Source: Actinobacteria bacterium 21-64-8
Lineage (GTDB): Bacteria; Actinomycetota; Acidimicrobiia; Acidimicrobiales; RAAP-2
Assembly: GCA_002255315.1 (NCBI GenBank)
Contig: NCBD01000040.1
Span: forward strand, 1 to 7,889
Length of the DNA stretch: 7,889 bases
Direction of reading: 5' to 3'
Program-made: the position numbers and the translations under genes
Notes under the pieces: generated by a model
What the model was told of the DNA's origin: nothing
Database searches by the model: none
The model's input: the letters and a program-made list of their open reading frames with translations, nothing else
Shown: piece after piece, positions 1 to 5,968 of the stretch
How the letters are laid out: every line of letters starts with the position of its first letter
Numbering within the stretch: position 1 is the first letter of the stretch

Positions 1-1
1 T

Positions 2-208
2 CTGCTGGGTTTTGCTCTGCTGGCGTCACCCTTATTTATTCCGACCCTGTGGGTCATGTTGGGTCTCACGACGATGACGGCCCTTGGCCGATTCCGACGT
101 GTGTGGCTCTCGGCAGCGCGACCGACACCCATACGTCACGTCAGTGAAACTGGTCGGCCCCACCCACGGCGTGTGCGCCGTGGACTCAGTCGCGCTACTC
201 GTCACTAA
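2..208 (+). CDS. pgsA: CDP-alcohol phosphatidyltransferase (phosphatidylinositol-phosphate synthase type), C-terminal part
   Basis: Only the last 68 codons are in the window, ending at the TAA at 206-208; the 5' part lies upstream. The fragment opens with about 30 mostly hydrophobic residues (LLGFALLASPLFIPTLWVML, then more), as expected for the last membrane helices of a CDP-alcohol phosphatidyltransferase, followed by an arginine-rich cytosolic tail (from about residue 29 of the fragment). The catalytic CDP-alcohol motif is not in the window, so the family call rests mainly on context: in actinobacteria the gene directly before the PatA-type acyltransferase and pimA encodes the enzyme that joins CDP-diacylglycerol to inositol phosphate, giving the lipid that PimA then mannosylates. 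The next gene begins 2 nt after the stop, which suggests co-transcription and coupling. It could be another phosphatidyltransferase of the same fold, such as phosphatidylglycerophosphate synthase. Confidence 0.65.
   Translation: MLGFALLASPLFIPTLWVMLGLTTMTALGRFRRVWLSAARPTPIRHVSETGRPHPRRVRRGLSRATRH
164..183 (+). other. Perfect 8-bp GC-rich hairpin at the 3' end of pgsA
   Basis: CCACGGCG (164-171) and CGCCGTGG (176-183) are exact reverse complements separated by the 4-nt loop TGTG. The hairpin lies inside the last codons of pgsA, 27 nt before the acyltransferase start. No T-run follows, so it is not a classical terminator. It may be a weak pause, an mRNA-stability element, or chance in GC-rich arginine codons. 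Confidence 0.35.
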
Positions 209-210
209 CC

Positions 211-1110
211 GTGGCCTCGCGCGCGCGCGTCGCGCTGATGAAGTCACTGGGTGCGGTGCTTGAAGTACTTCCCGAACGCGCCGACGTAGCGATGGCTCGA
301 CGTTTAGCGCGTCGACTCGGGCCCCGCAACACGTTGGCGAAGGCGAATTTAGAACGCAATCTGGCGCACGCACTCTTTGCGGAACGTCACGTGGATTCGC
401 TCTCGAGCGACGCAGCATTGCTCGCTCGCTTTGTCGATCGCGCTTTCGCGAGTTATGGCCAGTACTGGGCCGAGGGGGCGAAACTTCCGGCCCTGCGTCA
501 AGGTGTCATTGACGACCGTTTCGCCATTTCTGAAGGGATGGAACACTTGGTCGCCGCACGCGAGTCGCGACAAGGTCTGGTCGTGGCGCTGCCGCACGTG
601 GGCTCGTGGGAGTGGGGAGGTTCATTCTTGAACTCTCTGGGTTTAGGCATGACGGCGATCGCCGAGGAGCTCGAGCCTCCCGCCTTGTTCGAATGGTTTA
701 AGAAGAAGCGCGAATCGATTGGTATTCGCATCGAACCGTTGAACGAACACGCCGGCACCGTCATGCTCGAAGTCTTGCGCGGCGGCGGTGTCGTGGGGCT
801 GCTGTGTGATCGAGACCTGCAAGGAAATGGCGTTGAGGTTGACTTTTTTGGTGAACGCGTCACGATGCCAGCGGGACCGGCGACGTTGGCACTACGAAGC
901 GGTGCGACGCTGCTCGTGGCCGCGTGCTACAGCGGCCCCGGGCGTGATCATCACGCCGTGGTCACGGCACCGATTGACACGACACGTTACGGCAAGCTTC
1001 GCGCCGACGTCTCGAGAGTCACTCAACTCATTGCTCACGAGTTGGAAGGTTTAATCGCGCGCGCCCCCGAACAGTGGCACGTCCTGCAACCGCTCTTCGT
1101 CGAACCGTGA
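211..1110 (+). CDS. patA: PatA-type phosphatidylinositol mannoside acyltransferase (HtrB/LpxL superfamily)
   Basis: This 299-aa protein belongs to the lysophospholipid acyltransferase (HtrB/LpxL) superfamily. PatA transfers a fatty acyl group, from acyl-CoA in the known mycobacterial enzyme, to the mannose of PIM at the inner face of the plasma membrane. The catalytic HX4E box is PHVGSWEWGG at residues 128-137 (His129, Glu134). A DRD block follows at 200-202, then a conserved MPAGPATLALRSGA segment (219-232) and the PEQWHVLQPLF ending (286-296) typical of the family. Length is normal. The GTG at 211 sits 2 nt after the pgsA stop without a visible Shine-Dalgarno, implying reinitiation; an ATG at 238 would shorten it by 9 residues and cannot be excluded. 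It overlaps pimA by 4 nt, and this position between pgsA and pimA is what favours PatA over other family members. Membrane association would be peripheral; no signal peptide is seen. Confidence 0.85.
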   Translation: MASRARVALMKSLGAVLEVLPERADVAMARRLARRLGPRNTLAKANLERNLAHALFAERHVDSLSSDAALLARFVDRAFASYGQYWAEGAKLPALRQGVIDDRFAISEGMEHLVAARESRQGLVVALPHVGSWEWGGSFLNSLGLGMTAIAEELEPPALFEWFKKKRESIGIRIEPLNEHAGTVMLEVLRGGGVVGLLCDRDLQGNGVEVDFFGERVTMPAGPATLALRSGATLLVAACYSGPGRDHHAVVTAPIDTTRYGKLRADVSRVTQLIAHELEGLIARAPEQWHVLQPLFVEP

Positions 1111-2210
1111 TCCGTCGCGTCGCGCTCGTTTCGCCCTACGCGCTGAGTGTCTTTGGGGGGGTGCAAGAACAAGCGCTCGCCATGAGTCGTGAGCTCGCTC
1201 GCCGCGACGTGTCGGTGCTGTTGATCGCGCCCGACGCCGATGACCATGCCACCTATGACACGCCCGCGCGCCTGGAGCGTGTTGGACGACGCATCGCCTT
1301 GCCGGCCAACGGTTCGCGCGCACCTTTGACGTTGAGTCTCGGCGCCGCCCGACGAGCGCGGCGAGTCATCAACGAGTTCTCGCCCGACGTGGTGCACTTT
1401 CATGAGCCCTTCGCGCCGGTATTGGCCTGGGCGACGTTGCGCGCGCACGAGTGGCCGAGTGTCGCGACGTTTCATCGAAGCGGCGACGGTCCTGCGCTTC
1501 GCCTTACGAAGCCACTGCTCACTCAACTCGCCCGCGGAGTGGACGTGGCGGTGTCGGTCAGTGAGGCGGCGCGTACGACGTGGTGCACGGCCGCTGGTCT
1601 CGACAGTGAGGTGCTCTTTAACGGTTTCGAAAGTGAGCGTTTCGTGTGCGCACCACGTGAGCGAAGCGACGAAATCGTGCTATTGACCATTGGCCGTCTC
1701 GAAACAAGAAAGGGCGTGGGTGTCGCCATCGAAGCGGTTCGTCAACACAACGAGCACGCGCAGCGTCCGTGGCGCTTGGTGGTCGCCGGCGACGGTCCGG
1801 AGCGCGAGCGATTGCGCGCGCTGGCTGGTCACGACCAACAGATTGTTTTCGTCGGGTCCATTAGCGACGACGAAAAGCGCGCGTGGCTGCGCCGGGCCCA
1901 CGCCTTCATTGCTCCCGCGACGCACGGCGAGAGCTTTGGTCTGGTCTTGCTCGAAGCGATGGCCAGTGAAACGGTCGTGGTCGCGAGCGACATCGACGGG
2001 TACCGCGAGGCGGCGCGTGGCTTTGCGACGTTGTTTGAACCTGCGAATCCCGAGGCGCTCGAGCGCGCGCTCGACGAAGCGCTGGCGAGCGGTCTCGAGC
2101 GTGTGGACGCGGCCCGCCGTCACGCGGAGTCCTGGTCGATGTCGAGGCTGATGGATGCGTACCTCGTTCGCTACGAGCGCGCCCACGAAGTTTTTACGCC
2201 AAACCAGTAG
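1107..2210 (+). CDS. pimA: GDP-mannose-dependent phosphatidylinositol alpha-mannosyltransferase PimA
   Basis: This GT4-family, GT-B fold glycosyltransferase of 367 aa is expected to transfer mannose from GDP-mannose to phosphatidylinositol on the cytoplasmic side, the first committed PIM step. The open frame extends back to a GTG at 1074, but I chose the GTG at 1107: it forms a GTGA overlap with the acyltransferase stop, and it makes the protein begin MIRRVALVSPY, matching the start of known PimA proteins. The N-terminal domain carries the GGVQ loop (17-20), HEP (99-101) and VATFHRSG (119-126). The C-terminal nucleotide-sugar domain has GRLETRKG (196-203, with Arg197 and Lys202 at the donor phosphates) and the EX7E motif ESFGLVLLE (275-283). 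Numbering nearly matches mycobacterial PimA (Arg196, Lys202, Glu274). A run of seven G lies in the codons of the GGV loop. PimB or PimC is less likely, given the gene order and the N-terminus. Confidence 0.9.
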   Translation: MIRRVALVSPYALSVFGGVQEQALAMSRELARRDVSVLLIAPDADDHATYDTPARLERVGRRIALPANGSRAPLTLSLGAARRARRVINEFSPDVVHFHEPFAPVLAWATLRAHEWPSVATFHRSGDGPALRLTKPLLTQLARGVDVAVSVSEAARTTWCTAAGLDSEVLFNGFESERFVCAPRERSDEIVLLTIGRLETRKGVGVAIEAVRQHNEHAQRPWRLVVAGDGPERERLRALAGHDQQIVFVGSISDDEKRAWLRRAHAFIAPATHGESFGLVLLEAMASETVVVASDIDGYREAARGFATLFEPANPEALERALDEALASGLERVDAARRHAESWSMSRLMDAYLVRYERAHEVFTPNQ

Positions 2211-2219
2211 AGTTACGGG

Positions 2220-3122
2220 GTGGCTAGCTCGCAACGATCGCGTAATCGGCGCACGTCGTCGACGCGTGAACGCGGGCCTCGTCACGTCGAACCGATACTT
2301 GACCCCAACTGGCAGAGCCCCTACGTGCCCACCGCACACGAACGACACGTGCACGAAGCGGCGGTGCGTCGATTCGCGGTGCGCCGTCGGACGCCCCAGA
2401 CGGTGCTCGCGGCCGTCGTGTCGCTCGTACTCATTGGCCTCGCCGCCTCGGCGTGGTGGTTTGCCTTGCTGGGTGTGGGCGTCGCGGCGTTGTACGCCTT
2501 TGACCTGCGCCGGGTTGTCACCGCCTACGACCGACGGGGTCACGCGCTCGCGGGTCAGATGCGCAGTCACTTTACGGTCGCGACGAGCGAGATCGATCGT
2601 CAACGACTCGCGACGGTGCTCGATCGTTTGGCGGCCACCTTCGGCGTCGCCGACGTGGTCGCGACGATCGTGGACGACCCGGGTTACAACGCCGCCCTTG
2701 TGCCCGACACGGAAGGATATTCATTGTTCGTCACGTCGGCGATGATGAACGACTTTGAGCTCATCGAGCTCGAAGGGGTAGTCGGACACTGCTTGGCGCG
2801 TCAGCGCCTGGGGCTCTTAGCACGCGAAAGCGTGGCGTCCGTCGTGTCAATGAATAGTGCCGCGCGACGTGCGTTGGCTGGCGAGGGTGCGACCTACCGC
2901 GCCGACGAGGTAGCCGCGGCGACGATTCGCTATCCCTTGGGACTCGCCGGCGCGCTTCGACGTTGTTCGCGCCAAGTCGTACCCGCGGGCTCGTTTTTTG
3001 CCTCACCGCTCTACGACGAGTGGCGCTGGATTTTCTTTGATGTGGCGAGCGATCAAACCGTGAGCGACCTCTCGTCACTCGACGACGCGGAGCTGCGGGC
3101 TATGGCACTCGAGGAGTGGTAG
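2220..3122 (+). CDS. Two-helix membrane protein resembling an M48/HtpX peptidase with a degenerate active site
   Basis: The product has 300 aa. Residues 1-58 are polar and arginine-rich. Two adjoining hydrophobic segments follow (about 61-77 and 79-95), probably a helical hairpin. The domain after them follows the M48 order: DDPGYNAAL (152-160, compare the family's xP-x-NAFA), a strand-turn SLFVTSAMM (168-176), then ELEGVVGHCLAR (183-194) where M48 enzymes have E-x-x-V-x-x-HExxH, then TYRADEVAA (225-233) where they have E-[YF]-x-AD, and SSLDDAELRAM (285-295) where HtpX has a PPLxxRIxAL-like tail. Only His190 survives: the catalytic Glu is Cys191, the second zinc His is Arg194, and the Glu before YxAD is Thr225. 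Zinc proteolysis is therefore unlikely, and a scaffold or binding role is my inference. The GTG start is 10 nt after the pimA stop with only a weak purine stretch before it. In Mycobacterium this slot holds a different protein. The family link comes from motif reading, without a search. Confidence 0.65.
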   Translation: MASSQRSRNRRTSSTRERGPRHVEPILDPNWQSPYVPTAHERHVHEAAVRRFAVRRRTPQTVLAAVVSLVLIGLAASAWWFALLGVGVAALYAFDLRRVVTAYDRRGHALAGQMRSHFTVATSEIDRQRLATVLDRLAATFGVADVVATIVDDPGYNAALVPDTEGYSLFVTSAMMNDFELIELEGVVGHCLARQRLGLLARESVASVVSMNSAARRALAGEGATYRADEVAAATIRYPLGLAGALRRCSRQVVPAGSFFASPLYDEWRWIFFDVASDQTVSDLSSLDDAELRAMALEEW

Positions 3123-3137
3123 GAAGGGGCCGCCCGG

Positions 3138-3143
3138 TAGGCT
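3138..3143 (+). promoter_or_regulatory. Putative -10 element of a leaderless pdxS promoter
   Basis: TAGGCT fits the actinobacterial -10 pattern TANNNT and lies at -12 to -7 relative to the A of the pdxS ATG (3150), the position expected if transcription starts on the start codon itself. The nearest purine-rich stretch (3121-3129) is about 20 nt from the ATG, too far to act as a Shine-Dalgarno. No good -35 is visible. The same layout (GGTA...GAAC.. ATG) recurs before ruvC. Confidence 0.5.
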
Positions 3144-3149
3144 AGAACC

Positions 3150-4046
3150 ATGAGTTCAGCTTCCGATAGTTCCTTTACCGGCTCCACGCTCGTCAAGCGC
3201 GGTCTGGCCGACATGCTGCGTGGCGGCGTCATCATGGACGTCGTCAACCCCGAGCAGGCGAAGATCGCCGAAGACGCCGGTGCGGTCGCGGTGATGGCCC
3301 TCGAGCGTGTGCCCGCGGACATCCGTCGCGACGGTGGCGTGGCGCGCATGAGCGACCCCGAAATGATTCAAGAGATCCAGGCCACGGTGACGATTCCCGT
3401 CATGGCCAAGGCCCGCATTGGCCACTTCGCCGAGGCCCAGATACTTCAAGCGCTGAACGTCGACTACATCGACGAGTCAGAAGTGCTGACACCCGCCGAC
3501 GAAGAGAATCACATCGACAAATGGGCATTTACGGTGCCCTTTGTTTGCGGTGCGACCAATCTCGGTGAGGCCCTGCGGCGCATCGGCGAAGGCGCCTGCA
3601 TGATTCGATCGAAGGGTGAAGCCGGCACCGGCAACGTCGTCGAAGCGGTTCGCCACTTGCGCACCATTAACGCCCAGATGCGCCGACTCCACAGCGCCGA
3701 CGCCAGTGAGCTCTACGCCTTGGCGAAGGATCTCCAAGCGCCCTTGCCGCTCGTGCGTGAAGTCGCTGAGCTCGGTCACTTGCCGGTACCCATGTTCTGT
3801 GCGGGGGGAATCTCCACGCCGGCTGACGCCTCGCTGGTATTGCAGTTGGGCGCCGAAGCGGTATTTGTGGGCTCGGGCATCTTTAAGAGCGACGACCCCG
3901 TACGCATGGCGCGCGCCATCGTGGAAGCGACGACGCACTTTGAAGACGCGGGAGTGGTGGCGAAAGTCTCAACGGGACTGGGCGCGGCGATGAAGGGTTT
4001 TGAGACCGCGTCGCTCGAAACGCGTCTGGCCGAGCGCGGCTGGTAG
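3150..4046 (+). CDS. pdxS: Pyridoxal 5'-phosphate synthase subunit PdxS (Pdx1)
   Basis: PdxS builds pyridoxal 5'-phosphate (vitamin B6) from ribose 5-phosphate, glyceraldehyde 3-phosphate and ammonia delivered by PdxT, in the cytosol, as a 12-mer that binds 12 PdxT subunits. The 298-aa product is a full-length (beta/alpha)8 barrel. The active-site aspartate is Asp30 in VIMDVV. The first imine-forming lysine is Lys87 in MAKARIGH, and the second is Lys155 in RSKGEAGTG, which also forms the phosphate loop. CAGGIST (217-223) and FVGSGIF (239-245) form the C-terminal phosphate-binding region, and the protein ends ERGW like its relatives. The next gene, pdxT, overlaps its stop by one base. A leaderless promoter 12-7 nt upstream would separate it from the lipid genes. 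Confidence 0.97.
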   Translation: MSSASDSSFTGSTLVKRGLADMLRGGVIMDVVNPEQAKIAEDAGAVAVMALERVPADIRRDGGVARMSDPEMIQEIQATVTIPVMAKARIGHFAEAQILQALNVDYIDESEVLTPADEENHIDKWAFTVPFVCGATNLGEALRRIGEGACMIRSKGEAGTGNVVEAVRHLRTINAQMRRLHSADASELYALAKDLQAPLPLVREVAELGHLPVPMFCAGGISTPADASLVLQLGAEAVFVGSGIFKSDDPVRMARAIVEATTHFEDAGVVAKVSTGLGAAMKGFETASLETRLAERGW

Positions 4047-4624
4047 TGCCCCGGGTCGGGGTCCTAGCCCTCCAGGGCGACGTACGAGAACACGAAGCGG
4101 CCTTCGTCGAACTTGGCGTGGATGTTCGCCGTGTGCGCACGGCGGCGCACTTAGATGACGTTGACGCACTCGTTATTCCCGGTGGTGAGTCCACCGCCAT
4201 TGCGCACTTGCTCGACACGTCGGGGCTGCGGAGCGAAATCGGTACGCGACTCGGCAGCGGTTTGGCGATCTTTGGCACGTGCGCGGGGCTGATTCTGGTT
4301 GCGCGAGACGTCCTCGACGGTCGCGTAGATCAATGGAGCTTTGGCGTGCTGGACGTCTCGGTACGACGAAACGGATACGGACGTCAGATTGCGAGCTTCG
4401 AGACCGAATTGGAAGTGCACGGCGTGGGGAACGTCCACGGGGTCTTTATTCGAGCGCCCAAAATTGAAGCCATCGGTGACGACGTTGTGGTGCTCGCGTC
4501 CCACGACCACGGGGGAGGGACGCACCCGGTGTTAGTGCGCCAGGGACGAGTCTGGGGTTGTTCGTTTCACCCCGAGTTAACTAACGACCGGCGCGTCCAG
4601 CGTCTCTTCGTCGAGTCGATTTAG
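4046..4624 (+). CDS. pdxT: Pyridoxal 5'-phosphate synthase glutaminase subunit PdxT (Pdx2)
   Basis: PdxT hydrolyses glutamine and channels the ammonia to PdxS. The 192-aa product is a class I glutamine amidotransferase of normal length. It opens with VGVLALQGDVREHE (4-17), has the oxyanion-loop GGEST (46-50), the nucleophile Cys79 in FGTCAGLIL, the RNGYGRQ segment (108-114) that is RNAFGRQ in many relatives, and the catalytic His175/Glu177 pair in FHPEL. The triad is complete, so it should be active once bound to PdxS. The GTG start shares its G with the pdxS stop (TAGTG), a tight coupling that suits the 1:1 complex. In Mycobacterium a thioesterase gene separates the two; here nothing does. 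No separate ribosome binding site is seen. Confidence 0.96.
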   Translation: MPRVGVLALQGDVREHEAAFVELGVDVRRVRTAAHLDDVDALVIPGGESTAIAHLLDTSGLRSEIGTRLGSGLAIFGTCAGLILVARDVLDGRVDQWSFGVLDVSVRRNGYGRQIASFETELEVHGVGNVHGVFIRAPKIEAIGDDVVVLASHDHGGGTHPVLVRQGRVWGCSFHPELTNDRRVQRLFVESI

Positions 4625-4631
4625 TTTTCGC

Positions 4632-4637
4632 TACGAT
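4632..4637 (+). promoter_or_regulatory. Possible -10 element upstream of yebC
   Basis: TACGAT matches TANNNT and lies in the 41-nt gap between pdxT and yebC. Initiation about 7 nt downstream would give a short leader of roughly 20 nt that still contains the AGGAGG at 4656-4661. No convincing -35 is present, so the call is tentative. Confidence 0.35.
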
Positions 4638-4655
4638 AAGCAGGCCCCGTTGGGC

Positions 4656-4661
4656 AGGAGG
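4656..4661 (+). promoter_or_regulatory. Strong Shine-Dalgarno of yebC
   Basis: AGGAGG is a full anti-16S match 4 nt before the ATG at 4666. It is the strongest ribosome binding site in the window and fixes the yebC start; most other genes here rely on overlap coupling or apparently leaderless starts. Confidence 0.85.
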
Positions 4662-4665
4662 AACC

Positions 4666-5415
4666 ATGTCCGGCCATTCGAAATGGGCGACGACCAAGCA
4701 CCGTAAAGGTGCCAAGGACAGCGCCCGAGCCAAAGTCTTCGCCAAGTTAATTCGCCAAGTAGAGGTCGCGGCCCGCGAGGGCGGCAGTGACCCGAACGCG
4801 AACGCGGCGCTGCGCACGATGTACCAAAAGGCCCGTGAGGCATCGGTGCCTCTTGACACCATCGAACGTGCGATAAAGCGCGGTACGGGCGAACTCGAAG
4901 GTGTTCGCTACGAGGCCATTAGTTATGAGGGTTACGGACCGGGCGGCGTCGCGGTCATCGTTGAGACCTTGACCGACAATCGCAATCGAACGAGTGCCGA
5001 GATCAAACACCTCTTTGGGAAAAATGGAGGTGCGATCGCGGAACCTGGTGCCGTGTCGTGGCAGTTCGACCGTAAGGGTCTGCTCGAAGTCGCGGGCCCC
5101 CTCGACGAGGATCAACTGCTCGAATGGATCATGGAGGCTGGGGCCGAGAACTACGAAGCCAACGGTGTGAACTACACGGTGACAACCGAACCCCACGACG
5201 TGGGCAGCGTACGAGACATCCTCGAAGGGCACGGCCTTAAGGTCACCAGCGCCGACCTGACTTTGGTGCCCCAAAACACCATTCCGGTGGAAGATGAGGG
5301 TGAAGCCAAAAAGGTCTTGCGACTGATGGACGCGATTGACGACCACGACGACGTACAGAACGTTTTCGCTAACTTCGATATCTCAGACGAACTGCTCGCG
5401 GGCTTCGAGGACTAA
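4666..5415 (+). CDS. yebC: YebC/PmpR family protein
   Basis: This 249-aa protein is a full-length member of the YebC/PmpR/TACO1 family. Members have long been annotated as DNA-binding transcriptional regulators; the mitochondrial homologue TACO1 is a translational activator, and bacterial members have been linked to relief of ribosome stalling on proline-rich stretches. Which role holds here cannot be read from sequence. Family hallmarks are MSGHSKWATTKHRK at the start (1-14), FAKLIRQVEVAAREGG (25-40), SVPLDTIERAIKRGTG (60-75), YEGYGPGGVA (87-96), TDNRNRT (103-109) and DDVQNVFANFD near the end (228-238). A perfect AGGAGG precedes the ATG. It sits 40 nt before ruvC, a neighbour it has in many bacteria including E. 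coli, but the SOS box downstream suggests ruvC is controlled separately. Confidence 0.95.
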   Translation: MSGHSKWATTKHRKGAKDSARAKVFAKLIRQVEVAAREGGSDPNANAALRTMYQKAREASVPLDTIERAIKRGTGELEGVRYEAISYEGYGPGGVAVIVETLTDNRNRTSAEIKHLFGKNGGAIAEPGAVSWQFDRKGLLEVAGPLDEDQLLEWIMEAGAENYEANGVNYTVTTEPHDVGSVRDILEGHGLKVTSADLTLVPQNTIPVEDEGEAKKVLRLMDAIDDHDDVQNVFANFDISDELLAGFED

Positions 5416-5442
5416 TTACCACCGCGCGGGCGCGTTTGGCGG

Positions 5443-5448
5443 TACTAT
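5443..5448 (+). promoter_or_regulatory. -10 element of a probable leaderless ruvC promoter
   Basis: TACTAT is a good TANNNT -10 at -13 to -8 relative to the ruvC ATG (5456). No Shine-Dalgarno occurs between it and the ATG, so transcription most likely starts at or next to the start codon. A -35 is not clear; TTACCA at 5416-5421 is spaced too far (21 nt). The LexA box begins one base later. Confidence 0.6.
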
Positions 5449-5462
5449 CGAACGTATGTTCG
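5449..5462 (+). promoter_or_regulatory. LexA binding site (SOS box) spanning the ruvC start codon
   Basis: CGAACGTATGTTCG fits every position of the Gram-positive/actinobacterial LexA consensus CGAACRNRYGTTCG, with both 5-nt arms perfectly palindromic. The ATG of ruvC (5456-5458) lies in and after the spacer. Bound LexA would cover the transcription start just after the -10 element and block initiation. In Mycobacterium tuberculosis ruvC is a known LexA-controlled SOS gene, so the location agrees with established biology. Because ruvC, ruvA and ruvB overlap, one site can govern all three. Confidence 0.88.
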
Positions 5463-5968
5463 TACTCGGGGTTGACCCCGGACTCACGCGATGTGGCTTT
5501 GGCCTGGTCCAGGGGTCTCTGGAGGGCCCTGAGACCTTTGGCGCGCGCCGCGCGGGCACTATCGAAACCGCGCACACGCTGGCCGTGGAACTTCGATTAC
5601 GGCAACTTTTAGAGGAGTTTTCCACTCTGCTCGACGAGTTGCGTCCTGATGCGGTGTCGGTCGAAAAGGTCTTTCACTCGAGAAATGCCAAAACCGTGAT
5701 TGGCGTCGCCCAGGCCAGCGGGGTCGTCATTGCCCTCGCGGGCGCGAGGGAGATACCGGTGCGTCAGTTTACCGCCCAACAGGTAAAACTCGCCGTGACG
5801 GGTTACGGAGCGGCGAAGAAACCTCAAGTGCAAGCCATGGTCGCGCGCCACTGTCGCCTCGCCCAGATTCCAGATCCACCCGACGCCGCCGACGCGCTCG
5901 CGCTGGCGATCACCTATTTTTCTATTGAGCGAACCGAACGCCGCATGCTCGTAGGGGACTTGGCGTGA
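5456..5968 (+). CDS. ruvC: Crossover junction endodeoxyribonuclease RuvC
   Basis: RuvC is the Mg2+-dependent dimeric nuclease that cuts Holliday junctions symmetrically. The open frame runs back to 5336 inside yebC, but the ATG at 5456 is chosen: it gives MFVLGVDPGLTRCG, the family N-terminus, and sits 8 nt after a -10 element. The product has 170 aa, normal for the family. The four catalytic acids are present: Asp7 (GVDPG), Glu70 (VEKVF), Asp143 and Asp146 (PPDAADALA), matching Asp7, Glu66, Asp138 and Asp141 of E. coli RuvC. Phe73, the base-stacking residue next to Glu70, and the basic KKP segment (121-123) are also conserved. The stop overlaps the ruvA GTG (GTGA). Expression is probably SOS-controlled through the LexA box on its start codon. 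Confidence 0.97.
   Translation: MFVLGVDPGLTRCGFGLVQGSLEGPETFGARRAGTIETAHTLAVELRLRQLLEEFSTLLDELRPDAVSVEKVFHSRNAKTVIGVAQASGVVIALAGAREIPVRQFTAQQVKLAVTGYGAAKKPQVQAMVARHCRLAQIPDPPDAADALALAITYFSIERTERRMLVGDLA

Noticed and set aside
1074..1106. An 11-residue upstream extension of PimA from a GTG at 1074.
   Set aside because: The GTG at 1107 gives the family N-terminus and the usual 4-nt overlap with the upstream stop.
2052..2063. The 12-bp palindrome GCGCTCGAGCGC in pimA as a possible binding site.
   Set aside because: It arises from Leu-Glu-Arg-Ala codons (CTC, GAG, CGC, GCG) favoured throughout the window and lies deep in a coding region.
1680..2603. A 307-codon open frame on the minus strand across pimA and the next gene.
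   Set aside because: The translation is arginine/histidine-rich with no recognisable domain and lies opposite conserved codons of PimA; it is what GC-rich sequence produces on the antisense strand.
4747..5346. A 199-codon minus-strand open frame opposite yebC.
   Set aside because: It is fully explained by the conserved YebC coding frame; no ribosome binding site or family match is apparent.
5417..5444. An imperfect hairpin after yebC (5417-5423 with 5438-5444, inner 5425-5427 with 5432-5434) as a yebC terminator.
   Set aside because: It has a mismatch and a bulge and no T-run, and it overlaps the ruvC promoter; chance pairing of GC-rich sequence is as likely.
5336..5455. A 40-residue N-terminal extension of RuvC reaching into yebC.
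   Set aside because: The extension is a shifted reading of the yebC end, while the ATG at 5456 gives the canonical RuvC start and follows a -10 element.
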